Notes: generated by a model from the letters alone, not told the origin. A DNA stretch of 64,000 nt from Ruegeria lacuscaerulensis (GCF_013033355.1 NZ_WQDY01000003.1:434001-498000); one strand, 5' to 3'. Counted from the stretch's first letter, positions 35,104 through 46,970 are shown. Made by a program: numbers and translations.

Positions 35104-35802
35104 TCAGCCCGCCAGTTGGTTGTGCTTGCGCGACACGAAGTCTTTCGCGGTCTCAACGGCGACGGCAGCGTCGCGGCAATATGCGTCGGCACCAATGGCT
35201 TTTCCGAACTCTTCGTTCAGCGGAGCGCCACCGACCAGTACGATGTATTCTTCGCGCAAACCTTGCTCGACCAGAGTATCGATCACGACTTTCATGTACG
35301 GCATGGTGGTTGTCAGCAGGGCCGACATGCCCAGAATGTCGGGCTTTTCGGTTTCCAGTGCTTCCAGGTAGTTCTCGACCGGGTTGTTGATGCCGATATC
35401 GACGACCTCAAAACCAGCGCCTTCCATCATCATCGACACAAGGTTTTTGCCGATGTCGTGGATGTCGCCCTTGACGGTGCCGATCACCATCTTGCCAACG
35501 CGCGGTGCGCCGGTTTCGGCCAGCAGCGGCTTCAGGATGGACATGCCGCCCTTCATCGCGTTTGCGGCTAGCAGAACTTCGGGAACAAACAGGATGCCGT
35601 CGCGGAAGTCGTGGCCTACGATGGTCATACCGCCAACCAGCGCCTTGGTCAGAATGTCATAGGGGGTCCATCCGCGTTCCAGCAGGATGTTCACACCTTC
35701 TTCGATTTCTTCCTTCAAACCGTCGTAAAGATCGTCGAACATCTGTTCGACCAATTCCTCGTCATTCAGTTCGGACAGGACGATGTCTTCTTCATCGGAC
35801 AT
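35104..35802 (-). CDS. Corrinoid (B12-binding) methyltransfer protein, MtbC/MttC-like
   Basis: A 232-residue corrinoid protein of the dimethylamine/trimethylamine type. The N-terminal four-helix cap domain occupies about residues 10-95 (ALVGGMTIVGHDFRDGILFV, EVLLAANAMKGGM). The C-terminal Rossmann B12 domain carries DxHxxG with cobalt-ligating His115 in VKGDIHDIGKNLV, then MSALLTTTMPYM and VLVGGAPLNEEF. It shuttles methyl groups between a substrate-specific methyltransferase and an acceptor. The ATG at 35802 (with AGGGA upstream) matches the usual start. No methyltransferase is adjacent; an MttB-family gene lies at 61585. A 16-bp palindrome lies 54 bases upstream. Confidence 0.92.
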   Translation of the reverse strand: MSDEEDIVLSELNDEELVEQMFDDLYDGLKEEIEEGVNILLERGWTPYDILTKALVGGMTIVGHDFRDGILFVPEVLLAANAMKGGMSILKPLLAETGAPRVGKMVIGTVKGDIHDIGKNLVSMMMEGAGFEVVDIGINNPVENYLEALETEKPDILGMSALLTTTMPYMKVVIDTLVEQGLREEYIVLVGGAPLNEEFGKAIGADAYCRDAAVAVETAKDFVSRKHNQLAG

Positions 35803-35855
35803 TGGGTGTTTCCCTAGAGCTGTTCGGGCTTGGCGCCCATTGGTGGCATTTTTTT

Positions 35856-35871
35856 CGTTTTGGCCAAAACG
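35856..35871. promoter_or_regulatory. Perfect 16-bp palindrome upstream of the corrinoid protein gene
   Basis: CGTTTTGGCCAAAACG is a perfect inverted repeat, 54 bases before the corrinoid protein start. Size and position suggest an operator for a dimeric regulator. The regulator is not identified. Confidence 0.45.
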
Positions 35872-36093
35872 TCGCATTTAGACTGTGACGATTGCGACCT
35901 TGGCGGTTCCGAGACCGACCTATACGTCAAAATATTGATCAACTCGACGTCATAATCTGCAAGATGATCCTGCATTCGGTTCAATTCCAGCATGTTTGGC
36001 CAAGCAATTTGAAATCAACACGTAAGACGAGGGGCGCTTGCCTGAACCGCGTATGGCGAGTATACCTGTAGAGGGAACATAAAGAGAACAAAT

Positions 36094-37158
36094 ATGACTG
36101 ACGCGCAAATCCGGGGCCGAGGTGTCGCTACAAATGTTGCTGGTCGGTTCGAAGCGTTTACCACTGAACGCTGCGCGGATGGATGGCCCGAGGACGATGA
36201 TCTACCGCCATTGCGCACCGAGTTGCGAGACGAGGTCGCGCGCAGCATCATAACCTACAACCGGTCGCCCGATTTGCCGTTTGACCGCTCGATCAACCCG
36301 TATCGAGGGTGCGAACACGGGTGTGTTTATTGCTTTGCGCGACCGTCCCATGCCTATCTCGGTCTGTCGCCGGGGCTGGATTTTGAAACACGCCTGATTG
36401 CCCGGCCCAACGCGGCCGAGGTGCTGCGGCGGGAACTGTCCTCGAAATCCTACAAGGTGGCCACAGTGGCGTTGGGCACCAATACTGACCCTTACCAACC
36501 AGTCGAAAAAACACGCTCTGTCACAAGGGATTGCCTGCAAGTCTTGAGCGATTTTCAGCACCCGGTCGGAATCGTCACCAAAGGTGCTTTGATCGAGCGT
36601 GATCTGGACATTTTGGCCCCCATGGCAGCCAAGGGGCTGGTACGGGTGGGGATTTCCCTGACAACTTTGGACGCCGGCCTGTCGCGCCGGATGGAGCCTC
36701 GTGCCCCTTCGCCCCGGCGGCGTCTGGCGATCATACGGCGGCTGACCGAGGCCGGGATACCGGTGCGGGTCATGACCTCGCCTCTGATCCCCGGCTTGAC
36801 GGATCATGAGCTTGAGCAGCTGCTTGAGGCCGGGCGCGACGCAGGCGCCGATGCGGCCAGTTGGATCATGCTGCGCCTACCACGAGAAGTGTCCGAGCTG
36901 TGGCAGCGTTGGTTGGCAGATCTTGAACCGGCCCGGGCGGAGAAAGTCATGTCGAAACTGCGCGAGATGCATGGGGGCCGCGACTATGACCCGCGCTGGG
37001 GGCATCGGATGCGGGGTGAGGGCGAATATGCCGCGCTTATTGCGAAACGATTTACCGTGGCGGTCAAACGGTTGGGGCTGGCCACGCGCACCCCGGCGTT
37101 GCGTCTGGACCTGTTCACTAGGCCACCGCAGGCGGGCGACCAACTGGCTTTGTTCTAA
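36094..37158 (+). CDS. PA0069 family radical SAM protein
   Basis: A 354-residue radical SAM protein of the PA0069 type (distant spore photoproduct lyase-like). The cluster ligands C73-x3-C77-x2-C80 lie in NPYRGCEHGCVYCFARPSH. Family segments FDRSINPYRG, TVALGTNTDPYQPVEK, GIVTKGALIERDLDIL and MTSPLIPGLTD are clear. The substrate is unknown for the family. It is divergent from the corrinoid protein gene (290-base gap) and converges on gltA. Confidence 0.9.
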   Translation: MTDAQIRGRGVATNVAGRFEAFTTERCADGWPEDDDLPPLRTELRDEVARSIITYNRSPDLPFDRSINPYRGCEHGCVYCFARPSHAYLGLSPGLDFETRLIARPNAAEVLRRELSSKSYKVATVALGTNTDPYQPVEKTRSVTRDCLQVLSDFQHPVGIVTKGALIERDLDILAPMAAKGLVRVGISLTTLDAGLSRRMEPRAPSPRRRLAIIRRLTEAGIPVRVMTSPLIPGLTDHELEQLLEAGRDAGADAASWIMLRLPREVSELWQRWLADLEPARAEKVMSKLREMHGGRDYDPRWGHRMRGEGEYAALIAKRFTVAVKRLGLATRTPALRLDLFTRPPQAGDQLALF

Positions 37159-37159
37159 C

Positions 37160-37188
37160 GAAAAAAGCCCCGGAACCGGTCCGGGGCG
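37160..37188 (-). terminator. Intrinsic terminator of gltA
   Basis: On the minus strand GCCCCGGA-CCGGT-TCCGGGGC forms a stem (37167-37187) followed by six T (complement of 37161-37166). It lies 22 bases past the gltA stop and also overlaps the end of the convergent radical SAM transcript. Confidence 0.88.
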
Positions 37189-37209
37189 TTCTGTAATCTG
37201 TAACCGCAA

Positions 37210-38505
37210 TCAGCGGTTCTCGATATCCACATAGTCGCGAGTGGTCTCGCCCAGATACAGCTGGCGCGGACGGCCGATCTTGTTCTGGGGGTCGGCGATC
37301 ATCTCTTTCCACTGGCTGACCCAGCCCACGGTGCGCGACAGGGCAAAGATCGGAGTGAACATCGAGGTCGGGAAGCCCATCGCCTCGAGGATGATACCCG
37401 AATAGAAGTCGACGTTCGGGAACAGCTTTTTCTCGGCGAAATACGGATCTTCCAGAGCCTGCTTTTCCAGCGCCTTGGCAACCTGCAGTTTTGGGTTGTC
37501 TTCGATGCCCAACAGATCCAGCACTTCGTCGGCGGACTGTTTCATCACTTTGGCGCGCGGGTCAAAGTTCTTGTAGACGCGGTGGCCAAAGCCCATCAGG
37601 CGGAACGGATCGTCCTTGTCCTTGGCGCGGGCGATGAATTCGGGGATGCGATCAACGCTGCCGATTTCTTCCAGCATCTCCAGACATGCTTGGTTTGCGC
37701 CACCGTGCGCCGGACCCCACAGGCAGGCGATGCCAGCCGCGATACAGGCAAACGGGTTGGCACCCGAGCTTGACGCCAGACGCACGGTCGAGGTCGAGGC
37801 GTTTTGCTCGTGATCTGCGTGCAGGGTAAAGATGCGGTCCATCGCACGGCTGAGGATCGGGTTGACCTCATATTCTTCGGCCGGAACGCTGAAGCACATG
37901 CGCAAGAAGTTCGATGCATAGTCCAGATCGTTGCGCGGATACACGAAGGGCTGGCCAGTGTGGTACTTATAGGCCCATGCCGCGATGGTTGGCATTTTTG
38001 CGATCAGACGGTGCGAAGCGACCTCACGCTGGCGCGGGTCTGCGATATCAGTTGAGTCGTGATAGAAGGCCGACATCGCGCCCACAACACCGACCATGAT
38101 TGCCATCGGATGCGCGTCGCGGCGGAAGCCACGGTAGAAATACTGCATCTGCTCGTGCAGCATGGTGTGGCGCGTGATGGTGGTTTCGAACTTTTCCAAA
38201 ACGGGCGCGCTCGGCAACTCTCCGTACAGCAGCAGGTAGCAAACCTCGAGGAAGTGAGATTTTCCGGCCAGCTGGTCGATCGGATATCCCCGGTGCAGCA
38301 GCTCGCCCTTTTCGCCGTCGATGTATGTGATGGTGCTGTCACAGCTGGCGGTCGACGTAAAGCCGGGGTCATACGTGAATACACCTGCCGTTCCGTAAAG
38401 CTTACGGATGTCGATCACGTCAGGCCCAGCGGTCGGTGAATGAATCGGCAGCTCATAAGTTTCGCCATTAAGTGACAGAGTGGCTGATTTGTTGCTGTCG
38501 GTCAT
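37210..38505 (-). CDS. gltA: Citrate synthase
   Basis: A 431-residue hexameric-type (type II) citrate synthase condensing acetyl-CoA and oxaloacetate. Catalytic motifs are [29 protein letters not shown] and [17 protein letters not shown], and [14 protein letters not shown] ends the protein. An N-terminal region for NADH-type regulation is present ([19 protein letters not shown]). It is downstream of gltX on the same strand with a 121-base gap and has its own terminator. Confidence 0.97.
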   Translation of the reverse strand: MTDSNKSATLSLNGETYELPIHSPTAGPDVIDIRKLYGTAGVFTYDPGFTSTASCDSTITYIDGEKGELLHRGYPIDQLAGKSHFLEVCYLLLYGELPSAPVLEKFETTITRHTMLHEQMQYFYRGFRRDAHPMAIMVGVVGAMSAFYHDSTDIADPRQREVASHRLIAKMPTIAAWAYKYHTGQPFVYPRNDLDYASNFLRMCFSVPAEEYEVNPILSRAMDRIFTLHADHEQNASTSTVRLASSSGANPFACIAAGIACLWGPAHGGANQACLEMLEEIGSVDRIPEFIARAKDKDDPFRLMGFGHRVYKNFDPRAKVMKQSADEVLDLLGIEDNPKLQVAKALEKQALEDPYFAEKKLFPNVDFYSGIILEAMGFPTSMFTPIFALSRTVGWVSQWKEMIADPQNKIGRPRQLYLGETTRDYVDIENR

Positions 38506-38626
38506 AGTGTCCCTTCCTCAATCATGCGCAGTATGGATCGCTGTCCGATCCTGCGGGCAACGGATGCGCGCAATCGCGCAAACCGGGTGTTAGCGGAGCA
38601 GCGTTACCCAAATGTGAACCTTTTAC

Positions 38627-40027
38627 TCAGGTCGCTGCGTCAGAAAGCCGTGCCAGGGTTTCATCCCGCCCAAGCACCAGCATCATGTCAAAAACCGAAG
38701 GTGTCACCGCGCGGCCTGCCAGTACGGCGCGCAACGGCCCCGCCAGCTTGCCGAACTTGATGCCTTGTGCTTCCGCAAAGGAATTCAAGGCGTCCTCCAG
38801 TTCGCTTCGCGTCCAGCTAACACTTTGCAACTGCGGCGTCAATTCATTCAGTATACCGTCGGATACTGAGGCAAGCGCCTTGGCCGCTTTCTCATCCGGT
38901 TGAATAGGGCGGGAAGTCAGTGCAAAATGTGCCTTTTCAAGCAGTTCGGGGAATGTGCGAGCCCGATCCTTGAGGCAATACATCGCACGTTCCAGATCAC
39001 CGGATTGTGTTTCTGTCAGCGCAGGCAGGTCAGCCGCGGCCAGATACGCCTCGATTTCCTGCCGCAATGCGGCATCATCGGCGACGGCAATATGTTGACC
39101 GCACAAGTTTTCCAGTTTCTTCAGATCGAAACGGGCCGGGCTTTTGCCGATTCCGTCCAGATCGAACCATTCTTTCGCCTGCGCGTCGGTAAAGAATTCG
39201 TCGTCGCCGTGACTCCAGCCCAGACGCGCCAGATAGTTGCGCATCCCGGCCGCCGGATAACCCATAGCCTGGTATTCCTGCGCGCCCAACGCGCCGTGGC
39301 GTTTCGACAGTTTCTTGCCATCGGGCCCGTGAATGAGCGGGATATGAGCCCAGACGGGAACATCCCAGCCCATCGCCTGATAAATCATCATCTGGCGCGC
39401 TGCATTGTTCAGGTGGTCGTCGCCCCGGATCACATGGGTGACGCCCATATCGTGATCGTCTACCACAACGGCCAGCATATAGACCGGCGTCCCGTCCGAA
39501 CGCAGCAGGACCATGTCGTCCAACTGCTCGTTGCGGATGGTCACGTCCCCCTGAACCTGATCGCGGATCACCGTCTCTCCGTCTTGCGGGGCCTTGATGC
39601 GGATCACGAAAGGCGCGTCGGGGTGGGTCGCTGCGTCAGCGTCGCGCCAAGGGCTACGGAACTGGGTCGATTTGCCCTCGGCCTTCGCTTGTTCACGGAA
39701 GGCGGCGATTTCTTCTTGCGTCGCAAAGCACTTGTACGCTTTGCCCTCGGCCAGCAGTTGATGGGCGACCTCAGCGTGACGGGCGGCGCCTTCGAACTGG
39801 CTGACGACATCGCCATCATGGTCAAGACCCAGCCACGCCATACCCTGCAGAATGGCTGCCGTCGCCTCGGGGGTAGAGCGTTCGCGGTCCGTATCCTCGA
39901 TCCGCAGCAGGAACTTGCCACCGCGACCACGGGCATAGAGCCAGTTGAACAGCGCGGTGCGGGCGCCGCCGATATGCAGAAAACCGGTGGGCGAGGGGGC
40001 GAAACGGGTGACGACCTGATCGGACAT
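38627..40027 (-). CDS. gltX: Glutamate--tRNA ligase
   Basis: A 466-residue class I aminoacyl-tRNA synthetase. Signature motifs are the HIGH-type [20 protein letters not shown] at the N-terminus, the glutamate-pocket [12 protein letters not shown], and the KMSKS-type motif [13 protein letters not shown]. The ATG at 40027 (MSDQVVTRF) is preferred; the frame stays open upstream but homologues begin here, and AAAAGG lies upstream. It is divergent from comEC. Confidence 0.95.
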   Translation of the reverse strand: MSDQVVTRFAPSPTGFLHIGGARTALFNWLYARGRGGKFLLRIEDTDRERSTPEATAAILQGMAWLGLDHDGDVVSQFEGAARHAEVAHQLLAEGKAYKCFATQEEIAAFREQAKAEGKSTQFRSPWRDADAATHPDAPFVIRIKAPQDGETVIRDQVQGDVTIRNEQLDDMVLLRSDGTPVYMLAVVVDDHDMGVTHVIRGDDHLNNAARQMMIYQAMGWDVPVWAHIPLIHGPDGKKLSKRHGALGAQEYQAMGYPAAGMRNYLARLGWSHGDDEFFTDAQAKEWFDLDGIGKSPARFDLKKLENLCGQHIAVADDAALRQEIEAYLAAADLPALTETQSGDLERAMYCLKDRARTFPELLEKAHFALTSRPIQPDEKAAKALASVSDGILNELTPQLQSVSWTRSELEDALNSFAEAQGIKFGKLAGPLRAVLAGRAVTPSVFDMMLVLGRDETLARLSDAAT

Positions 40028-40105
40028 TGTTTGGATTAACCTTTTGGTAACCGTGTCGGGCATAGTTTGACGCCTGTCTAACGAGGCTGAGAGACGGGAG
40101 CAACC

Positions 40106-42151
40106 ATGCGTGTTCTGGCCCGGGTCGAGGCCGCTTTGCTGAACCAGACAGGTTACCTGTTTCAATGGTCTCCGGTCTGTCTGGCGATCGGAATCGGCCT
40201 GTACTTCGGTTTGCGGTCTGAGCCGGAATGGCAGGTCTATGCCGGCTTGTTCGTGGCGGGTATGGCAGCTTTGGCTGCTGCGCGCTGGATGCGGCCAGGC
40301 TGGGCGTCGTTGGCAATCGGGGGCGCGCTTGTTTGTGCGGGGTTTATCCTTGCAGGAGCCCGCGCCCATACGGTGGCAGAGCCGGTCTTGTCATGGCGTT
40401 ACTACGGCCCGGTCGAGGGGCGGGTCGTTGCCATTGACCGCTCTGCGTCGGATGCGCTGCGGGTAACGCTGGATCGGGTGCGAGTAGGGGACGTACCACT
40501 AGATCGCAGACCGCAGCGCGTCCGGCTATCTTTGCATGGTAGTGATGCTTCGCTTGTGCCAGGACAGCGGATCATGACCACCGGTCACCTGTCTCCGCCA
40601 CAAGGCCCGGTCGAGCCCGGCGGGTTTGATTTCCGGCGTCATGCTTGGTTTCAGGGTTTGGGTGCGGTCGGTTACACCCGCGTTCCTGTTCTCACGGTTT
40701 CGGGTCCGGATCCGGCCGGCGTCCGCATCACCGCGTTAAGGCTGGCATTGTCCGAACATGTGCGTGCCGTGTTGCCCGGAGAGATTGGAGGGTTCGCCGC
40801 CGCAGTAACGACAGGGGATAGAAGCGGAATGGGGCAACAAACGCTCGCGTCTTTGCGGGCGTCGAATTTGGCGCATTTATTGGCGATCTCCGGTCTGCAC
40901 ATGGGGCTACTGACCGGTTTTGTTTATCTACTGTGCCGAATTGCTTTATCGGCGTTTCCTGCCATCGCGCTTCGGGTCTCGGTCCGAAAGATCGCGGCGG
41001 TTGGTGCACTTATTGCCGCAACGCTGTATCTGCTGCTGTCTGGCGGAAACGTGGCAACCGAACGCGCCTTTGTCATGGCCACCGTGATGCTGGGTGCGAT
41101 TCTAGTCGACCGGCGGGCCATCTCATTGCGCGCGGTTGCCGTGGCCGCGTTGATCGTTTTGATCCTGAGGCCGGAATCTCTCTTGAGCCCCGGTTTTCAG
41201 ATGTCCTTCGCGGCAACCACGGCGCTTGTGGCGGTGTTTGGGGCGGTGCGAAATGTTGGCCCGGTTCCGGGGCCGAAATGGTTAAAGCCAGTGATTGGAT
41301 TGTTGATGTCGTCTGCCATCGCAGGGCTTGCGACGGCACCGATCGGAGCTGCACATTTCAATACGATGTCCCATTATGGCTTGCTGGCTAACATGTTGTC
41401 AGTCCCTGTGATGGGGACCGTCGTTGTTCCAGCAGCCGTCGTTGCAGCCCTGTTGGCACCGTTTGGTCTGGACTGGGTCGCGCTCGCCGTTATGGGCCTT
41501 GGGTTAGAGTGGATATTGCTGGTTGCTGAGACCGTATCAAACCTGGAAGGAGCGCAAGGCTATATCGTCAGCCCGCCTTACTATGTATTGCCAATGTTCG
41601 CTTTGGGGGCGTTGTGGACGGTTTTGTGGCGTGGGTCCGCGAAATGGGTTGGTTTGGGACCATGTATCGCGGCTATGTTCATGTGGGGTCAGGGTGAACG
41701 TCCCGATGTCTTGGTCGCGGATTCAGGTGGATTGGTCGGGGTCTTGACGGACAAGGGGCGCGCCTTGAGCAAAGAGAAAGGCAGCGGGTTCATCGCCACA
41801 GTATGGTTGGAAAATGATGGCGATGGTGTGAACCAGAAGACAGCCGCCGACCGATGGCCCCCAGCTGACGACCTTGTCCAAAGATATGTGTGGAAGGGGC
41901 AGGAGGTGATCCACCTGACCGGAAAGCGATCTGCAGGTAGCTTTACCGAGTGCCACGAAGGCCAGATTGTTATCTCAGCTGTGCCAGTTGTACTAAGCGG
42001 GAATTGCGTATTGTTCGACCCGGATAAATTGATGGAGACCGGGAGTCTGGCTTTTCAGAACGGTAAAATAAAGACCAGCGCAGAGGTCATTGGTCGCAGA
42101 TTGTGGTCCCCGAAGCAAGCCGAAGACCACCAGACACAAAAAGGTCAGTAG
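40106..42151 (+). CDS. comEC: ComEC/Rec2 family competence protein
   Basis: A 681-residue polytopic inner-membrane protein related to the DNA-uptake channel ComEC. An N-terminal DUF4131-type region ([20 protein letters not shown]) precedes the Competence domain, with [36 protein letters not shown] and [15 protein letters not shown]. About ten hydrophobic segments are readable. The C-terminal part (about 560-681) is not a full metallo-beta-lactamase domain, as in the shorter alphaproteobacterial form. The last seven bases overlap the convergent lexA stop. No other competence gene is in the window. Confidence 0.9.
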   Translation: MRVLARVEAALLNQTGYLFQWSPVCLAIGIGLYFGLRSEPEWQVYAGLFVAGMAALAAARWMRPGWASLAIGGALVCAGFILAGARAHTVAEPVLSWRYYGPVEGRVVAIDRSASDALRVTLDRVRVGDVPLDRRPQRVRLSLHGSDASLVPGQRIMTTGHLSPPQGPVEPGGFDFRRHAWFQGLGAVGYTRVPVLTVSGPDPAGVRITALRLALSEHVRAVLPGEIGGFAAAVTTGDRSGMGQQTLASLRASNLAHLLAISGLHMGLLTGFVYLLCRIALSAFPAIALRVSVRKIAAVGALIAATLYLLLSGGNVATERAFVMATVMLGAILVDRRAISLRAVAVAALIVLILRPESLLSPGFQMSFAATTALVAVFGAVRNVGPVPGPKWLKPVIGLLMSSAIAGLATAPIGAAHFNTMSHYGLLANMLSVPVMGTVVVPAAVVAALLAPFGLDWVALAVMGLGLEWILLVAETVSNLEGAQGYIVSPPYYVLPMFALGALWTVLWRGSAKWVGLGPCIAAMFMWGQGERPDVLVADSGGLVGVLTDKGRALSKEKGSGFIATVWLENDGDGVNQKTAADRWPPADDLVQRYVWKGQEVIHLTGKRSAGSFTECHEGQIVISAVPVVLSGNCVLFDPDKLMETGSLAFQNGKIKTSAEVIGRRLWSPKQAEDHQTQKGQ

Positions 42152-42843
42152 CTGCGGATCAGGCCGACCAATCGGCCTTGCACCTTGACCTTGTCTTCGG
42201 GCAAGACGCGGGTTTCATAAGCCGGGTTCGCGGCCTCAAGCGCAATGGCATGACCGCGGCGGAAATATCGCTTCAGTGTTGCTTCTTGATCTTCAACAAG
42301 TGCCACTACGATATCGCCGTTGTCTGCGACCGATGTCTCGCGGATCACCACAACGTCGCCGTCATTTATGCCTGCATCGATCATCGAGTCGCCTCGGACC
42401 TCAAGCGCGTAGTGCTCGCCCTTGCCGGAAACCATTGATCCCGGCACAGCGACGCGGTGCGAGACATGGCTGATCGCTTCTATCGGAACACCCGCCGCGA
42501 TACGGCCCATGACTGGCAATTCCATGGCATCCACGGTAACGGGTTCGAAATTCGCCGGTCGCGGCCCTTCGGGCTTGTCGCCTTCGATCACACGCGGCTT
42601 AAAGGCGGCTGTGGGCTCGCCGCCAAGACTTTCGGGCAGTTTGACGATTTCGATCGCCCGCGCCCGGTGGGCAAGTCGGCGGATAAATCCGCGTTCTTCC
42701 AGCGCAGTGATCAGCCGGTGAATTCCGGACTTGGATCTGAGGTCCAGCGCGGCCTTCATTTCGTCGAAACTAGGGGGAACACCATCCGCTTGAACACGTT
42801 TGTGGATGAATTCCAACAAATCCAACTGCTTCTTGGTCAGCAT
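42145..42843 (-). CDS. lexA: LexA repressor
   Basis: A 232-residue SOS repressor. The N-terminal winged HTH ([20 protein letters not shown], then [20 protein letters not shown]) is followed by the Ala-Gly autocleavage site in [10 protein letters not shown]. Ser is in [11 protein letters not shown] and Lys in [15 protein letters not shown] of the peptidase S24 domain. It is expected to repress DNA-damage genes and itself. An SOS box lies 34 bases upstream. It is the last gene after trpGDC-moaC-moeA and overlaps the comEC 3' end by 7 bases. Confidence 0.97.
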   Translation of the reverse strand: MLTKKQLDLLEFIHKRVQADGVPPSFDEMKAALDLRSKSGIHRLITALEERGFIRRLAHRARAIEIVKLPESLGGEPTAAFKPRVIEGDKPEGPRPANFEPVTVDAMELPVMGRIAAGVPIEAISHVSHRVAVPGSMVSGKGEHYALEVRGDSMIDAGINDGDVVVIRETSVADNGDIVVALVEDQEATLKRYFRRGHAIALEAANPAYETRVLPEDKVKVQGRLVGLIRSY

Positions 42844-42876
42844 TGCTCACACCTCGTCGGTCATGCGTTTTCTTTT

Positions 42877-42891
42877 GTTCTACGCATGTTC
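42877..42891 (-). promoter_or_regulatory. SOS box (LexA operator) of lexA
   Basis: GTTC-TACGCAT-GTTC matches the alphaproteobacterial SOS box GTTC-N7-GTTC exactly. It lies in the 78-base gap between moeA and lexA, indicating an autoregulated promoter for lexA separate from the trp/mo operon. Confidence 0.85.
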
Positions 42892-42921
42892 ACGTTTTGT
42901 GTCAATGGATTTGAGCGTTTG

Positions 42922-44094
42922 CTAAATCGGTAGGTACAGGACCTCATCGCCAGCAGGCCGCGCCGGATCATTTGGCTGCCGTACCAACAAAGCATTGGCC
43001 TGCGCCAGGACGCTTAAAAGCGAGCTGTCCTGATCGTCGCAAGCCCTTATCCCGTCGTTATCAAGAATGGCGCGCAAATAGTGTTCGCGCGGACCATTCT
43101 GGCCGAGCGGGGCAACCAGTTTAGCCGTTTGGAACGGTGTCAAAGCCTCGGCCAGCCCCACCATGCGTCGCACCATTGGTACCAAAAAGAGATAGCCGCA
43201 AACCATTGCGCTGACAGGATTTCCCGGCAACCCAACCATTGCAGCCTTGCCAAGCCGCCCGGCCATCAGCGGCTTTCCGGGACGCATGCGTATCTTGTAA
43301 AATGACCGCTCCATCCCGAGATTTGCGGATACGTCCGACACCAGATCATAATCCCCGACCGAGGCTCCTCCGATCGTGACGACCAGATCGGCGCCTGTTG
43401 CCAGATCAAAGGCTGTTTCAAGCGAAGCGACTGTGTCGCGCGCGATCGGCAGAATGCGAACTTCCGCTCCAACATCCTCTAGTAACGCCTTGAGACCAAA
43501 TGTGTTTGACGCGATGATCTGATCAGGGCCGGGCGTATCGCCCGGCATGACCAATTCGTCTCCGGTCGAGATCAGTGCAACGATCGGCTTGCGGGCGACG
43601 GGAACCTCGGGGATGTTCATTGCGGCCATAAGGGCCACATCCTCGGGGCGGATGCGACGAGGGGCAGAGATCGTTGTGCCGGATTTAAAATCAACACCCT
43701 TGGGTCGAATGTTGGTCTTGTCGCCGGGCATGTCCGTGATTGTAATCAGATCATCCCTGCGTTCAGTATCTTCTTGGATCACGACAAAATCCGCGCCGTC
43801 TGGCACGGGGGCTCCGGTGAAAATGCGAACTGCCTGACCAGCGCCAACTTGACCAGAATACCTGCGCCCAGCGGCGGCCTCGCCGATGACTTTGAACATT
43901 GCGTGCAGTTCGACTTGGGATGACTTGACCGCGTATCCATCCATCGAAGATGCCGCAAACGGAGGTTGATCGCGTTTGGCCGCAACGTCCTGCGCCAAAA
44001 TCCGACCGGTCGCTTGCGAGAGTGAAACAGTTTCTGCAGGCAGCCGGTCAACCAGGCCAAACAAGAGGGCCCGAGCGTCTTCGACAGTTATCAT
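42922..44094 (-). CDS. moeA: Molybdopterin molybdotransferase
   Basis: A 390-residue MoeA that inserts molybdate into adenylated molybdopterin. Motifs are [15 protein letters not shown] near the N-terminus, [50 protein letters not shown] and [13 protein letters not shown]. Its start overlaps the moaC stop by 4 bases. It works with moaC in molybdenum cofactor biosynthesis; the other mo genes are elsewhere. Confidence 0.95.
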   Translation of the reverse strand: MITVEDARALLFGLVDRLPAETVSLSQATGRILAQDVAAKRDQPPFAASSMDGYAVKSSQVELHAMFKVIGEAAAGRRYSGQVGAGQAVRIFTGAPVPDGADFVVIQEDTERRDDLITITDMPGDKTNIRPKGVDFKSGTTISAPRRIRPEDVALMAAMNIPEVPVARKPIVALISTGDELVMPGDTPGPDQIIASNTFGLKALLEDVGAEVRILPIARDTVASLETAFDLATGADLVVTIGGASVGDYDLVSDVSANLGMERSFYKIRMRPGKPLMAGRLGKAAMVGLPGNPVSAMVCGYLFLVPMVRRMVGLAEALTPFQTAKLVAPLGQNGPREHYLRAILDNDGIRACDDQDSSLLSVLAQANALLVRQPNDPARPAGDEVLYLPI

Positions 44095-44564
44095 TTCGCT
44101 TCGTAACGGCCTGATTTACCGCCATCTTTTAGCAAGACTTTTATGCCGCCGATCTCCATTGCTTTGTCGACAGCCTTGGTCATGTCGTAAATCGTCAGGG
44201 CTGCGGTCGAGGCCGCGGTCAGCGCCTCCATCTCTACACCTGTTTGACCCGAGGTCTTGACGGTCGCTTCAATCTGAACGCCCGGCAGATCCGGGTCCAA
44301 CGTCAATTCGACAGCAACCTTAGTCACGGGCAAAGGATGACACAGCGGGATCAGGTCAGGGGTTTTTTTCGCGCCCATGATACCAGCAAGACGTGCAACG
44401 CCCAGCACATCACCCTTTTTCGCACGCCCTTCTGATATTAAATCAAAGGTTTCCTGCGCCATCATGATGTGCCCAGCCGCCACGGCAACCCGGTCTGTTA
44501 CCGCCTTATCGGACACATCCACCATGTGGGCTTGGCCCTGTGCGTCAAAGTGAGTGAGCGACAT
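44091..44564 (-). CDS. moaC: Cyclic pyranopterin monophosphate synthase
   Basis: A 157-residue MoaC, which forms cyclic pyranopterin monophosphate in the first stage of molybdenum cofactor synthesis. Clear signatures are [35 protein letters not shown] with the catalytic His/Lys region, and [20 protein letters not shown]. Its ATG overlaps the trpC stop by one base (TAATG). Confidence 0.96.
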   Translation of the reverse strand: MSLTHFDAQGQAHMVDVSDKAVTDRVAVAAGHIMMAQETFDLISEGRAKKGDVLGVARLAGIMGAKKTPDLIPLCHPLPVTKVAVELTLDPDLPGVQIEATVKTSGQTGVEMEALTAASTAALTIYDMTKAVDKAMEIGGIKVLLKDGGKSGRYEAK

Positions 44565-45376
44565 TACATTACTCCGGGGATCAAAGGGTTAGCCAGCAAG
44601 TTTCGCGTCGCCGTAGTGACATTGTCCTGCCGCATCAGGCTTTCGCCGATCAGGAAGGACCGTGCGCCATAGCGGGCGATGTCGGCCAGGTCGGCTGGCG
44701 TGCTCAGACCGCTTTCGCAAACAATAGTCCGATCGCCGGGCACCAGTTTTGACAACCTGCGCGTTGTATCAAGAGTTGTCTCAAACGTCTTGAGATTACG
44801 ATTATTTATCCCAATCAGGCTGCTTTTGAGCTTGGTTGCGCGTTCCAGTTCGGCCTCATCATGCACTTCGATCAGGACATCCATGCCCCACTCAAAGGCC
44901 GTTTGCTCCAACTCGGCGGCTTGTTCATCTTCGACCGAGGCCATGATGATCAGAATACAGTCGGCGCCCAAAGCGCGAGCTTCGACGACCTGATAAGGGT
45001 CGTACATGAAATCCTTACGCAGCGCAGGCAATGACGTCGCTGCGCGGGCCGCCGTCAGGTATTCTTTGGCCCCTTGAAAGCTGGGCGTGTCCGTCAAAAC
45101 CGACAGGCAGGTTGCGCCGCCTTCTTCGTAGGCTTTTGCCAGTACCGGAGGGTCAAAATCCGGGCGGATCAAACCTTTTGAGGGGCTTGCTTTCTTCACC
45201 TCGGCGATCAGACCATAGCCGGATCGCGCGGCGGCGGTCAGTGCTGTTGCAAAACCGCGCACCTCAGACGCAGACTTGGCTTCATCCTCCAAATCTTCCA
45301 AAGACTTATTGGTCTTATCTAATGCGACTTCCTCAAGCTTGTATGCTTTGATCTTGTCCAGAACCGTCTCGGTCAT
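44564..45376 (-). CDS. trpC: Indole-3-glycerol phosphate synthase
   Basis: A 270-residue TIM-barrel enzyme, the fourth tryptophan step, converting CdRP to indole-glycerol phosphate. Markers are [66 protein letters not shown] and [11 protein letters not shown]. Overlaps of 4 bases with trpD and 1 base with moaC show tight coupling. Confidence 0.96.
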   Translation of the reverse strand: MTETVLDKIKAYKLEEVALDKTNKSLEDLEDEAKSASEVRGFATALTAAARSGYGLIAEVKKASPSKGLIRPDFDPPVLAKAYEEGGATCLSVLTDTPSFQGAKEYLTAARAATSLPALRKDFMYDPYQVVEARALGADCILIIMASVEDEQAAELEQTAFEWGMDVLIEVHDEAELERATKLKSSLIGINNRNLKTFETTLDTTRRLSKLVPGDRTIVCESGLSTPADLADIARYGARSFLIGESLMRQDNVTTATRNLLANPLIPGVM

Positions 45377-46388
45377 GCGGCCTCCTGAGTGATGCGGGCC
45401 AGTACCGCGATTTTTTCTTTGGCAGCGCCGCTGTCGATGCTGTGCGCGGCCTTCTCGACCCCGTCCTTGAGGTCGCTTGCAGCGTCGGCCACCACCAGTG
45501 CAGCGGCAGAGTTCAAAAGGACTGCGTCCCGGTACGCGGACGGAGTGCCATCCAGCAGGGCGCGGAAGGCAACAGCGTTTTCTTCAGGTGTTCCGCCCAG
45601 AATGTCCTCGAACGGGTGCACTGGCAGGCCAGCATCTTCTGGATGCAATTCAACCTCACGCACACCGCCGTTTTCCCATGAAGCTACCCAGCTGACACCA
45701 GTGATGGTTAATTCGTCGGTGCCATCGGATCCGTGAACCAGCCATGCGTGTTCGGTACCAAGCAGGCCAAGCGTCTCGGCCATCGGGCGGATCAATTCGC
45801 GGCTGAACGCGCCCGTTAATTGCCGTTTCACTCCAGCCGGGTTTGTAAGTGGCCCTAGAATGTTAAAGATCGTACGTGTCCCAAGTTCCTGCCGTGTTGG
45901 CATCACGTGGGCAATGGCCGGATGGTGCATGGGGGCCATCATAAAGCCTATACCAGCCTCTTTCAGTGCTTTTTCAACGACTTCTGGTCCGACCATCACG
46001 TTGATACCCATCTGACCCAACGCATCGGCCGCACCGGATTTCGAACTGAGGTTCCGGTTCCCGTGTTTTGCAACTGTGACGCCAGCGCCCGCGACGACAA
46101 AGGCTGTTGCGGTAGAGATATTCAGCGTTCCCTTGCCATCGCCACCTGTGCCGACGATATCCATCGCGCCGTCCGGCGCATTGACCGCGTTGCATTTGGC
46201 CCGCATCACTGCCGCGGCCGCCGCATATTCGTCGACCGTCTCGCCTCGGGTTCGCATCGCCATCAGCAAACCGCCGATCTGACTGGGTGTGGCGGCGCCA
46301 TCGAAGAGGATGCCAAAAGCCTGTTCGGCTTCGGCGCGCGTCAAAGGCCGATCAGCAGCAGTGCCGATCAGCGGTTTCAATACGTCGC

Positions 46389-46392
<4 letters not shown>
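45373..46392 (-). CDS. trpD: Anthranilate phosphoribosyltransferase
   Basis: A 339-residue TrpD that attaches phosphoribose from PRPP to anthranilate. The PRPP/glycine loop is [20 protein letters not shown], followed by [19 protein letters not shown], and [19 protein letters not shown] in the second half. Its start overlaps the trpG stop by 4 bases and its own stop overlaps the trpC start. Confidence 0.96.
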
Positions 46393-46970
<578 letters not shown>

